Source: Euprymna scolopes (Eukaryota > Mollusca > Cephalopoda > Sepiida > Sepiolidae). Taken from it: a DNA stretch of 31,369 nt. A program made the position numbers and the translations under genes. Position 1 is the first letter of the stretch. Every line of letters starts with the position of its first letter. Shown here one piece after another: positions 22,613 through 31,369 of this stretch. The stretch covers positions 44,296,179 through 44,327,547 of the forward strand of contig CM044495.1 of the NCBI GenBank assembly GCA_024364805.1, written 5' to 3'. The notes under the pieces are model-generated. The model made no database searches. It was not told where the DNA came from and saw only the letters and a list, made by a program, of their open reading frames with translations.

Positions 22613-22915
22613 CTATGCACTAGTATCAATGTTGTCAGAGAATATATTGATTAATGTATAATCCTGGGTCGAGGAAGAACGGTAGACAAAATATAAGTAG
22701 CTAATGTTATGTTGCATCCTAAGTCTAAATTGCATAAAGCCCTGATTTTCTGATTCAAGTTTTGTTTCTATAGTAAAGGGAAGGGTGTCTCGAATGTAGA
22801 CTCCAAGTCCGCGTATACGTCGGTCTGAATCATTACGGCAAAGTGGGAGATAACCAGCCATGTTTAGGTGGTTAGAGGCATAGAGGAGAGTATGTTAGTT
22901 TCACTTAGCGCTTAA
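22613..22915 (-). pseudogene. LINE B endonuclease fragment
   Basis: An open minus frame of 82 residues (22861 to 22613) reads MAGYLPLCRNDSDRRIRGLG, VYIRDTLPFTIETKLESENQ, then FRLRMQHNISYLYFVYRSSS and TLINIFSDNID. The GLGVYIRDTLPF strand and the VYRSSS..DYTLIN block fit the middle of an AP-type LINE endonuclease. N-terminal metal-site motifs are not recognisable upstream, and the frame ends before the usual GDFN motif. Confidence 0.7.
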
Positions 22916-23708
22916 ATATCTCTACGAACATCTATTAGATATATATCATAATTATCTATCTATAATGCTACCGTTTAAAATAGCATGTTCACACTTATAT
23001 AAACTTATTAAATCTTCAATTCTTTTATCAAAGACCCATCTCAAGAATCCCTTTTAAAATAAGACTACAGGTCATCGACCTCTTTGTCACTATTCAATTT
23101 TAAATGTAAAGTTGACTTGCTTAATATTTATATTAAATCGACGTATGCTTTGTAGAAAAACGCTAGAAAAACTGGCCTCCTACCAAATGTGAATTGTAGC
23201 AAAATAGATTTAATTATTGGCTACCAAGTTTGTAATATTTGTTCTGGACGAATTCATAAAATCATGTGACTTTTATATTTAGCTCTGAAAATAAAAGAGA
23301 TAGAATCCTCAATGTCAAACAGAAACTTGCATTACTGATCATTAATATAATGCAAATCTGCAAAATTACATTTTTGGTAAGTCTTTGTATGAAACGTAAT
23401 ATTTTATAATAACTGTATTTAACTTTGTCTGGAAAATAAGATTAACTGAATGAAAGTTAAAACCTTGAACGATCCCCCGCTATAACTGACGGCAAAATAT
23501 TAAAAACGATCCTCAGAGATTTCACTCGTTTTGATTATGTTACCTCTTATTAATAATACTATTTTAACTTGCTTTGTATGAATAAGAATAACATATAAAT
23601 AGAATATGGCTTTTAAAGTAATAAATAAATCGTAATGATAAGAAACCAGCTAAAGGTTTTGTACGCGAATATTATTATTTATCTATACAGAAAACAGCGA
23701 TATTCATT
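22916..23708. other. AT-rich DNA, no gene seen
   Basis: About 790 bp without a supported feature. Confidence 0.5.
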
Positions 23709-23727
23709 CTTTCTCTCTCTCTCTCTA

Positions 23728-23760
<33 letters not shown>

Positions 23761-23792
23761 CTCTCTAGATATATATATATATATGGATATGT

Positions 23793-23861
<69 letters not shown>
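23709..23861. repeat. Compound (TC)n(TATC)n(TA)n microsatellite
   Basis: TC repeats grade into TATC repeats and then into a long TA run. Serine/leucine and tyrosine/isoleucine frames across it are repeat artefacts. Confidence 0.95.
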
Positions 23862-23864
<3 letters not shown>

Positions 23865-25396
23865 TCGTGTTGCTGTCAGTACGTTTGTTTGTTCGTTCAC
23901 AATTTGATTAGTATTTACATAAGGATTATTACTTGATAATTAACATTTTGTGACCGCACCTATTATAGCCAGTACATCATAGTGTGTTGAGTTGCCCCCA
24001 TCACGTTCAAACGACTGTCCATCCCACAAACACACTATATTATGTCCCAGTCTATACGTATCTTATTTTACCGATAAATAAGTAGTGCTTAGTATTATAC
24101 AACGTGCATATATGCATTTCCATTAATTTCATTAATCTAAACGAAAAGAGAATTTGCGACATTCATCATTGGAACTAGGTTGCTAACAAACAAGGTTTCT
24201 AAACTTTGGAGGTCAGGATTGATAATTTGTATTATTGGATTATTCGCACTTCTGTATTCATCGTGTATAATAATTTCACAAATAAGTGTGCCTTGTCTTA
24301 CTGATAAATTGATATGATATTACAATTTATTCATATTTCTAATTCACAGTGGTTATATTATTCTGTCATCAATAGAAACATATTTAGTTCTGATGGTACT
24401 GTTTGTGGACACTGTGCAAAGAGAATAACATTCCATCTCAAGAATAATAGAACTTAACATATAGTTCTACTTACTAGTTTTATTAGATTAAACACGATTG
24501 CCAGTAAATTATTTTATCTGATGAGTTAGCGGGTTACTTTGTAAAATTTCGTATAAAAATAATGCTCCAAATGAAAACACCCATCGTAAAAATCCAGATA
24601 ATACATTGTGCTGATGATAATATTGTAGTCTGAAGGATTGTTGATACACTACGGATTTTAATTACGGCAATTTTCATAGAAATCACTCGAATTAAGACGA
24701 GTAAACACTTGATGTAAAGCTCTGGCAAGAACGGACGATGATTTTGACAAGGACATGGGAATCCTATTGCATTTTATCTTGAAAAGATCAACGCTTTAAG
24801 TAGTGAGCCTGAAGATAGTCTACGGCCCTGCAGTTCTTGGATAGAAGCTAAAGAACTGAAAGGCTGCATTACAATGAACTATAAAACAGAAGTTATAGAG
24901 ACTAGTTGACTAACGACTCAAACGAGTCAGAACAAAGAAAGTGGGGATAGATGAGAAAATTCTAACGATCAAATGCCATTATATAAATTTATAAATAAGG
25001 ACTGAGACAAAATTGAATTAAGAAAATCACATCTGTGCGAAAGGGGTCTCAGTGAGAAATAAATAGTTGCGCTCATTCAAATTATGGTAAATTTATGCAT
25101 TTAATGACATTCAAATAATATCCAGCCTAAATATGGCAATAGTATTTCGTACATAGTCTGATAAAAATCGAGAAGCAGAAAGAGCAATCGAACAAATATG
25201 CATACGATAAAATGATTTTACGAGAGAGAAAGAGCAGCAGGTCTTAGAGACTTTTCTTTATCGGGCGTAGACCCTTTCATAATGACACTGTTGCAAAATT
25301 ATTGTATGTGTTTTACAGCTAATTTAGGACGACCTGGATATGCAGATCTCAACAACCATATTGCTTTTGCTCAATAAAGCCATGTCTTTGAGCTGT
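23862..25396. other. AT-rich DNA, no gene seen
   Basis: About 1.5 kb. The stretch from about 24730 to 25396 has more even composition and may be the worn upstream part of the pseudogene that follows, but I cannot identify protein motifs in it. Confidence 0.45.
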
Positions 25397-26245
25397 GACA
25401 ACAGGTCGTTCTGTTACATTTGTAGTCATATGTACGCACGGGTAGAGCATTTATGAAGAGATCAGTGAAGGTAAAATGCAATGATTGGATTGAGAATGAT
25501 ATTTTTAATGAAAACAAGTAGAAAGGTCCAATGGTTTTGAGTGCGTATGTCGTTAAGGGGTCAGTTTGAAGTGGTAAAAGCTTGAAAACTGCTAGAAAGG
25601 TGTGCTTAGCATATACAAAAAACAGTTGGCTGTGCTGGAGGGATTAGGGCTCTTCAAAGTTGAGTACATAATCAACGACACTCAGGTGAACAGACCGAAT
25701 ACTCCTCCCGCTGCTGCACATCAATCTCACCTTAATTAAGCAGTTCGCCAAGTCTCTGGACAAGGACTATGACTACATCATTTACTTGTGGAAGGCTTTT
25801 TCTAGGTAGATCTCGGAGAAGTTGAAAACTTGCATTTTTGACGGTCCTCAAATTCGACAACTCATCAGAGATTTAGAGTCCGAGAAGGAAGGATGTAGAA
25901 TTGAAAGCGTGTAAGCTATTTGCTCTGGCAGGGAAGAATTTTCCTGGCGGCAATACAACCAGACACTACGCTGATCTTGAGATCTTGTCAACTTGCAGAC
26001 TGCTTTCAGAAATCTGGGCTGTAACATGAGCGACGACACGTTATTTATTTTTATATGTTCCCTGAAAACCTGGGTTCAATGAGTGATATACAGGGAAAAT
26101 ATTCCCTCAGGAATTGAGAAAGATAGAGACCAGGTAACCTGGTCGCTGGGCCACAGTTATGGTAGCTGACTACTTTTTGGATCAAAAGAGAGATCTCCCT
26201 GTCACTGAACGTTCCGTGAGTTTGAAGAAACGAAAGTCTAAGCTC
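25397..26245 (+). pseudogene. Decayed copy of a multicopy metazoan family (RYQGRW/ADY.W..KRD type)
   Basis: In order on the plus strand: DNRSFCYICSHMYA (25397-25438), a Cys-pair start resembling a zinc-binding N-terminus; LLLHINLTLIKQFAKSLDKD (about 25711-25770); KLKTCIFDGPQIRQLIRD (about 25821-25874); a GGNTTRHYADLE block; AFRNLGCNMSDD; MFPENLGSMSD (about 26057-26089); and ETR.PGRWATVMVADY with QKRDLPVTERS (about 26127-26215). These match a protein family I recall in many copies in arthropods, cnidarians and cephalopods, with blocks like IKLGLIKQF, IFDGPQIRQL, FPENLG and RYQGRWD.ADY.W.LKRD. Its biochemical role is unknown to me; its copy number suggests mobile-element linkage. Blocks lie in different frames, so the copy is broken in several places. 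Confidence 0.65.
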
Positions 26246-27271
26246 TGGAATTTGAACAGCAGTGAAACAAAATGTCATTTACATATACTTACCTTCATAA
26301 ATGCCTACAATTCTGTTTGCAGTAATTGATGTTTTTAATCAGGTAGTCAATGTATAAGGTAAACAACACATTTTTTTATCTCATATGAAGAATAATATAT
26401 GTTTAAAAAATCAGCTGATATTGACACAAACATGTAATCACAACTTATTATATTTTTTTCAAATCTACTTAGTAGAAAAACAAGAAACAGATGGCATTAC
26501 AAGATTCAGCAGTGCAAATGTACCCTATATAAGCTGTAGACACCAGACATGCTTAAAATATAAAGACGGTTGCCTAGTGTATCCTTTAAATAATTTTTTT
26601 TTTCGAATCGAGGCAGAGATTTCCAGCTGTATTACATATAAACGCATTGGCCCATTTAAGAAATCTCTGTTCACGGAAATATTTAAACAGTTGCTAATTT
26701 TCCATTGTTCTCTTCCCAAAAGTGCATCAAAATCGTGATAAATGTATATAATATAAATATGGGGGTAATAGAACTCGTGTTTAAGTTTTTTCAGTTTTCT
26801 GTTTGTTCTATTTGTTCTACAACCGCTTGTATTCACAAGAGAAGCGATGATTAATAACAGAAAATAGCGGAATGGGCATCATGATATTGATAATGCGTGG
26901 TTTCTTCTTTTGTTGGATTCGTCGCTTGGCGATTGTCATTAAATTCTTTTATCTAACGAGACAAACATTGTTGAATTTCATTTCAGATATGACGAACCTA
27001 ATTAAGAAATCAATTTCCATAAGAAAAATTTAAAGATTTAAATTACGACTCCAGACATTCTTTAGATAAAGTAAATCAAACTGCGCATTTAATCAGGATA
27101 ATAAATATATGTCTAATTTTGAATAAACAAACAAATCAATTTAAGATGCAAACATTAAAAATAATCTGATTTAATAAGAAAGAAAATACATGACATTTCC
27201 CCTATTAATTTTGGATGCGAAAAATATATTTGATTTTGTAATAATGGATATTTTGTATCTTAGTATCTATA
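26246..27271. other. AT-rich DNA, no gene seen
   Basis: About 1 kb. Overlapping frames of 103-117 residues on both strands (26385-26738 plus, 26525-26836 minus) show no domain, no signal peptide and no similarity I recognise, so I do not call a gene. Confidence 0.5.
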
Positions 27272-27272
27272 C

Positions 27273-27365
<93 letters not shown>
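27272..27365. repeat. (TA)n microsatellite, about 45 units
   Basis: A nearly pure TA run ending 55 bp before the probable left end of the large inverted-repeat element. Confidence 0.95.
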
Positions 27366-27366
<1 letters not shown>

Positions 27367-27638
27367 GTTTCATTTTTTATTACCGTATCTTTCTGTTAAG
27401 TTAGATTATTATTTCGTCTACACGGCCGGTTTTTGGGCCGTCTGTAGCGTCCTCAGACTTTTACAGAAATGTTCGCTATTTTGGTATGAAAGGGTGGAAG
27501 AATGAATGAGGTCAGAGGAGTTGCGAGGATGGCGGAAGAGGAAGGGAGGAAGGGAACAAGGAGGGATGGTGGGGGGCGTTTGGTATGTCTATATTGGTTT
27601 AGTTTTGGGGTTTAAGGAACTTGTGGGGGAGGGTCTGG

Positions 27639-27777
27639 GAAGTTCATTTCTGGTGTGGCTGAGGGCATAGGAATACATGAGGGGAAGGGAAATATGTGGG
27701 AGTGGGAGGAGAGAGGGTTACTTTAAAATTCGAGTCTTAGTGTTAAAGTTATTAGCGTCTCGTTGGTGAGGTGATTT
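27639..27777 (+). repeat. Outer arm, left part (before LINE C)
   Basis: GAAGTTCATTTCTGGTGTGG (27639-27658) through TTACTTTAAAATTCGAGTCT to GTGATTT matches the reverse complement of 31231-31369 with a few substitutions and short indels. The arm clearly extends further left (27420-27638), so the partner should extend right of the window. Confidence 0.88.
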
Positions 27778-29535
27778 TTTTTTATTTTTTTTTTTTATTA
27801 CATTTTCACCCCAAACAAGGCAAATTGCCACTTTGGTGTAGGGGGCTACTATCAGGGGCAACAACTACTGGGGTACTATGTAGGGATTTGGGCAGCAAGG
27901 TGTCGGTTCACGTTACACTTGAACTTCTGCACGTCAGTACTGTTGGGGAAGCAGGGACCTGGAATGGAATTCCAGAGTCTTGCGGTTCTAGGGAGGAAAC
28001 TATTGGAGTAAAAAGATCTTTTACATCTAGGGACCTCTACAGTGTGGGGGTGTGATCTAGTAGCCTGTCGGGTTTGTCGAGGGTGCTCGCGTCGTGGGGG
28101 CACAAGTGATTGCAGTTCATCAGATCATTCACCACTAAAATACTTGTAGAACAGGCAGAGGGATGCAACATTTCGTCGATGGGACAGAGGCTGAAGCTTA
28201 GATGCCAGTTCAGGGCCTATCAGATTTGCGACTCTCTTTTGAACCTTGTCAAGGAGCGAGAGACTAGTAGCAGATGCACCAGCCCAGATGTGGCAGCAAT
28301 ACTCCATACATGGGCGAATGGTGGCCTTATAGAGGTACAGGATACTTTCGGGTGTTAGTAGTTTTCTAGCACGGTAGAGACAGCCTACCTTTCTTGCAGC
28401 GGCCCTGGCAATGCCTTCAATGTAATTGTTCCAACTCATGTTTCCTGTGAACGTTAGGCCAATGAGTTTGAAAGATGGACTCTCAGATAAAGAGTCGTTG
28501 GCGATTGCTATTGGTGGTAGAGAGGGTTTCTTGTAATTATTGAATGAAACTAGTTTAGTCTTGGCAGCATTGAACGCGACCAACCACTTTTGTCCCCATT
28601 CCACTACAGATTGGAGGTCATCCTCTAGTGTTTCTGCCATTTCTTTAGAAATGTGTTCATTCGTCTTCCTGTCGTGTCTGCCATAGAGTGTAGTTTCATC
28701 AGCATATATACCCATCTCAGAGGCAATGTTGTCGGGGAGGTCATTTATGAATATCAGGAACAATAGAGGTCCAAGGATAGAACCCTGGGGCACTCCCGCA
28801 TTTATATCATATTGTTTAGATGTGCGACCGTCGAGGACTACCTGGATTTTTCTCTTATCTAAGAAGGATTTAATTATGTTAAGTATTCTACCAGTGATAC
28901 CGTATGATCTGATTTTACTGAGGAGACCCTCATGCCATACCCTGTCAAAAGCCTTAGATATATCTAGAGCTACCGCTCTGCCTTCCCCCGCTTTGTCCAG
29001 TGATTGGTTCAGAGATCACGGTGAGGATGTCTGCTGTGGAACGGGCTTGTCTAAATCCATATTGTTTGTCAGTCAGTAGTTTAGCATCTGTAAGATGATG
29101 GACTAGAGCATGGTTAATTATGGTCTCAAATATTTTTGCAAAAAGAGGGAGGAGGCTAATGGGGCGATAATTTGATGGGTCTGTCCTTTCGCCAGAATTC
29201 TTGAATACTGGTACAACAGAAGCAGTTTTCCAACAGCCCGGAAAGCAAGCTTCATTAAGACATTTGTTGTAGAGTTTGGAGATAACTGGAGCTACTTCGG
29301 CTGAGCACTTTTTTAATAGCACAGCTGGGATAAGATCGGGTCCACATGCTTTTGAGGTGTCAAGGTTTTTTATGATAGCATGCACCTGAGCAGGGGTGGT
29401 TTTCAGATCGTCTAGTGTGGCGTCTGTCCGCATAGGAAAGTCAGGTAGGGGGTGGTTGGAAGGGTCCAGTGTGGAGTTTGAGGCAAACCGACTGGCAAGC
29501 ATGTTAGCCTTGTCGGTTGCTGAGGAGACAACCTC
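27778..29535 (-). mobile_element. LINE C, 5'-truncated CR1/Jockey-like retrotransposon, nearly intact
   Basis: A minus-strand insertion of about 1.76 kb flanked by GTGATTT on both sides (27771-27777 and 29536-29542), a 7-bp target duplication. Its 3' end is an A-rich tail (the T-rich run 27778-27797 on the plus strand). The unoccupied site survives in the inverted arm (31230-31238). It starts inside the linker before the reverse transcriptase, so the endonuclease is missing: a typical 5' truncation from target-primed reverse transcription. It is younger than the fold-back element it interrupts, and much better preserved than LINE B. Confidence 0.92.
27873..29535 (-). pseudogene. LINE C reverse transcriptase and C-terminal region
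   Basis: The first frame (to about 28990) has SSATDKANMLASRFASNSTL, KACGPDLIPAVLLKK, GCWKTASVVPVFKNSG, DPSNYRPISLLPLFAKIFE and KQYGFRQARSTADILTVI. After one frameshift near 28990-29015 the RT continues with VALDISKAFDRVWH (motif A intact), GVPQGSILGPLLFLIFINDL (motif B) and GIYADETTLYG. Motif C is YADE where YADD is expected. Then come FKLIGLTFTGNMSWNNYIEG, YKATIRPCMEYCCHIWAGAS and KYFSGE, an in-frame TGA near 28125, and SDELQSLVPP, RSFYSNSFLPRTARLWNSIP to a TAG at about 27873. In all there is one shift, one stop and one altered catalytic residue over about 550 codons, so it is dead but recent. Confidence 0.9.
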
Positions 29536-29665
29536 GTGATTTATTGGTAAGTATGTCTTGAGCTGTTGGGTGTTCGCTTATGTTTGGAGGCGGGGGGGCT
29601 ATGATTCGGTTTATTTATTTTTAGTTTTTATTTTGTTGTTAATTGTTTGGAGAAGGTCAGCTAGC
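29536..29665 (+). repeat. Outer arm, left part resumed (after LINE C)
   Basis: GTGATTTATTGGTAAGTATG through GAGCTGTTGGGTGTTCGC, GCTATGATTCGGTTTATTTA and GGTCAGCTAGC matches the reverse complement of 31110-31237 at high identity. Similarity ends at GCTAGC, which sets the inner edge of the outer arms. Confidence 0.9.
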
Positions 29666-29668
29666 GGT

Positions 29669-29784
29669 CGCAGCACGGGTAAACACATGCGCACGTACAC
29701 ACATATATACTTAAAAGAAACGGTCACGGGTACACATACATGCCAGTCCTGGCGTGCAAATATATGTGCATATGTGCGCCTGCA
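29669..29784 (+). repeat. Core module, direct copy 1
   Basis: GCAGCACGGGTAAACACATG, then CACATATATACTTAAAAGAA and GCAAATATATGTGCATATGT match 30775-30891 in the same orientation with scattered differences. Confidence 0.85.
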
Positions 29785-29987
29785 TGCATAGATACCTGCG
29801 TTGTTCTCGCTTGTGTCAAATTTTCTTTAATATGCTAAGATTTGGTGCGCGTTCGTAGGCATGGATGCGCACATACACAGATACATACATACACCGAAGC
29901 CCCTGCCCCCAAGGAGGCGATTATACGGGCTCATATGCGCATATTGATTCCAGCATACTAGCACCCACGCATACGTTCAAGCGCGTG
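29785..29987. other. Core sequence unique to the left half of the element
   Basis: About 200 bp between core copy 1 and the old arm copy, containing CCCCTGCCCCCAAGGAGGCG near 29899. In the right half the equivalent position (30892-30904) is only about 13 bp, so one half has gained or lost this block. Confidence 0.55.
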
Positions 29988-30090
29988 CGCGCATGCAGAT
30001 ACCAATACTCGTGAGCACATACATCGACATATATACACAGCTGCACGCTCTCCCACACTATGTGGACAGCAGGCAGCGGGCATGTGGGCG
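29988..30090. repeat. Older third copy of the palindrome arm
   Basis: GCGCGCATGCAGATACCAAT (29989-30008), ACTCGTGAGCACATACATCG and ACACAGCTGCACGCTCTCCC match the reverse complement of about 30670-30778, and the right arm 30905-30990 directly. It is more diverged (for example CACACTATGTGGACAGCAGG against CACAATGTGGGCAGCAGG). Confidence 0.8.
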
Positions 30091-30550
30091 CTTATTAATG
30101 CGTATATTAAGTATATGTGGGTGAAACCCGCGCCCATATTCATGGCATGCCACGCTATATACGCGTATGTATATGCGTGCGCACATACTTGCGATTGAGA
30201 GAGTGTGGGTGCGTATCTTTGCAGCGGTATATTACGAGAGCATATGTGCGTGCGTATGTGTATGTGCGTATGCATGCTTATCTTTGTACATGCATGCGTG
30301 TGGGAGCGTGCATCTGTGGGTTATATTTGTATGCGGAGGAGTACGCCGGCGCGCCAGTGTGCACCCACATCTAACAAAAGAAAAACCCACCAATGAAAAT
30401 GAAAACATTACGTACAGAACCCTGGCAATGAGCTTATGCTCATATCTATGTATAACCCGATCTACATCGAACGAAAGTATTATGCCTATGTAACCACAAA
30501 TGACTTTAGATTTAAATCTATCCAGACGAATATGTCTATACCAATAACTG
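30091..30550. other. Alternating purine-pyrimidine core, no gene
   Basis: Long stretches of TGTGCGTGCGTATGTGTATG type (about 30165-30310), favourable for Z-DNA, followed by a plainer patch from about 30370 to 30550. The reading frames here are biased by the repeat and lack any recognised motif. Confidence 0.6.
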
Positions 30551-31109
30551 TCTGTATAACTGCGTGTGTATGTGTGTGTATGCACGCGCGTGTACATCCA
30601 CTTAGGAATCCGTGTGTACAAGGGGTACCAGTGTGTGTGTGCACGCGCCTGTGTATGCGCGTGTGGATGTGAGAGTATAGATGCTCACTGCCTGCTGCCC
30701 ACATTGTGGGGGAGACCGTGCAGCTGTGTATATATGTCGATGTATGTGCTCACGAGTATTGGTATCTGCATGCGCGCAGCCACGGGTACACACATGCGCT
30801 CATACACACATATATACTTAAAAGAAACGCTCACGGATACACATACATGCCCGCCCTGTCGTGCAAATATATGTGCATATGTGCGCCTGCAGGTGTCAAG
30901 TTTTCGTGAGCACATACATCGACATATATACACAGCTGCACGGTCTCCCCCACAATGTGGGCAGCAGGCAGTGAGCATCTATACTCTCACATCCACACGC
31001 GCATACACAGGCGCGTGCACACACACACTGGTACCCCTTGTACACACTGGTTCCTAAGTGGATGTACACGCGCGTGCATACACACACATACACACGCAGT
31101 TATACAGAC
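30551..31109. repeat. Near-perfect palindrome, 205-bp arms
   Basis: Arm 30551-30755 and arm 30905-31109 are reverse complements over 205 bp with only two mismatches that I can find (GGAATCCGTG in the left against GGAACCAGTG in the right). The 149-bp spacer (30756-30904) holds the second copy of the core module. The similar long frames on both strands (for example 30602-30793 minus and 30566-31057 plus) are a trivial result of this symmetry. If transcribed, the RNA would form a very long hairpin. Confidence 0.95.
30775..30891 (+). repeat. Core module, direct copy 2 (palindrome spacer)
   Basis: Same module as 29669-29784, in the same orientation. It lies between the palindrome arms, where it separates the two halves. 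Confidence 0.85.
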
Positions 31110-31369
31110 GCTAGCTGACCCTCTCCAAACAAATAACAACAAAATAAAAACTAAAAATAAATAAACCGAATCATAGCCCCCGCCTCCAAACCTAAGCAAA
31201 CACTCAACAGCTCAAGACATACTTACCAATAAATCACCTCACCAACGAGACGCTAAAAACTTTAATACTAAGACTCGAATTTTAAAGTAACCCTTCCCCT
31301 TTCCACCCCCACATATTCCCCTTCCCCTAATGTATTCCTATGCCCTCAGCCACACCAGAAATGAACTTC
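31110..31369 (-). repeat. Outer arm, right copy, uninterrupted, truncated by window end
   Basis: The reverse complement of this block runs GAAGTTCATTTCTGGTGTGG through GGTGAGGTGATTTATTGG to GGTCAGCTAGC without a break. It is the outer arm without the LINE. It ends only because the window does. Confidence 0.9.

Larger units (their letters stand above)
20955..22915 (-). mobile_element. LINE B, CR1/Jockey-like retrotransposon with internal deletions
   Basis: Minus strand, same family as LINE C at 27778-29535. Its 3' end (20955-21060) matches LINE C's 3' untranslated part (CCCCAAACAAGG, GTAGGGGGCTACTATCA). From there, successive blocks match the C-terminal region, then the pre-RT region, then linker and endonuclease, which LINE C lacks. 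Relative to LINE C, about 550 bp are missing at the join near 21425-21462 and about 335 bp near 21580-21600. Most of the reverse transcriptase core is therefore gone. It is much older or more damaged than LINE C. Confidence 0.8.
27420..31369. mobile_element. Large nested inverted-repeat (fold-back) element, right end outside window
   Basis: The left part begins near ACGGCCGGTTTTTGGGCCGT (27421) and is G/A-rich. Its outer arm 27639-27777 continues after LINE C at 29536-29665. The same sequence appears inverted at 31110-31369, where the window ends mid-arm. The core between (29666-31109) is full of CACGCGCA/TGTGCGCG words and holds a near-perfect 559-bp palindrome plus older copies of its modules. 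No transposase or other protein is recognisable. The left boundary is a guess, because the matching right end is not visible. What class it belongs to is unknown. Confidence 0.7.

Noticed and set aside
26385-26836. Overlapping 117- and 103-codon frames on opposite strands
   Set aside because: No motif, no codon-like composition, and each runs through homopolymers. Random frames of this length are expected in 31 kb.
30566-31057. Open frame of 163 codons and mirrored frames on the minus strand in the palindrome
   Set aside because: Frames on both strands mirror each other because the DNA is palindromic, and the composition is dictated by CA/TG/CG repeats. No domain, signal or family similarity.

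Overview
The window looks like non-coding, repeat-dominated DNA from an animal nuclear genome, most likely a mollusc and plausibly a cephalopod. It is AT-rich and carries about a dozen long (TA)n or (CA)n(TA)n microsatellites. Every recognisable protein block belongs to a mobile element: two different LINE families, a Tc1 transposon, a mariner fragment, two Penelope-like fragments and one multicopy family of unknown class. I see no intact host gene, tRNA, rRNA, operon or CRISPR. The species assignment is inference from the element mix and is not decisive.

Layout. 1-510 is the end of a diverged tandem repeat (period about 131-147 bp). 2178-6384 is a long, decayed LINE (A): a GC-richer leader, an AP-type endonuclease, a reverse transcriptase and a C-terminal zinc-finger tail. 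7998-8530 (minus) and 17380-17713 (plus) are two fragments of one Penelope-like family. Both carry a hammerhead-ribozyme-like core, and the first also retains the tail of the GIY-YIG endonuclease region. 9150-10806 is a nearly full-length Tc1 transposon with long inverted repeats of IR/DR type. 13389-13925 is a fold-back element with polypurine/polypyrimidine arms. 15134-15183 is an exact 50-bp copy of part of the Tc1 transposase gene lying alone in unrelated DNA. 15641-15780 and 16508-16727 are two copies of one unit whose internal (TA)n has expanded very differently. 17822-18205 (minus) is a mariner 3' fragment. 20955-22915 and 27778-29535 (both minus) are two copies of a second, CR1/Jockey-like LINE family (B with deletions, C nearly intact). 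25397-26245 is a decayed copy of a multicopy family I recognise only by motif.

The most unusual region is about 27420-31369, a large nested inverted-repeat element that runs off the right edge. Its outer arms (27639-27777 plus 29536-29665, against 31110-31369 inverted) are interrupted by LINE C, which has a 7-bp target duplication; the opposite arm preserves the empty site. Its core is rich in alternating purine-pyrimidine CACGCGCA-type sequence. It contains a palindrome with 205-bp arms that differ at only two positions, plus older direct and inverted copies of the same modules. Nothing in it encodes a protein I recognise.

The elements do not form a pathway. They form a layered insertion history: fold-back element first, LINE C into its arm, Tc1 decay, then a 50-bp copy of Tc1 pasted elsewhere.
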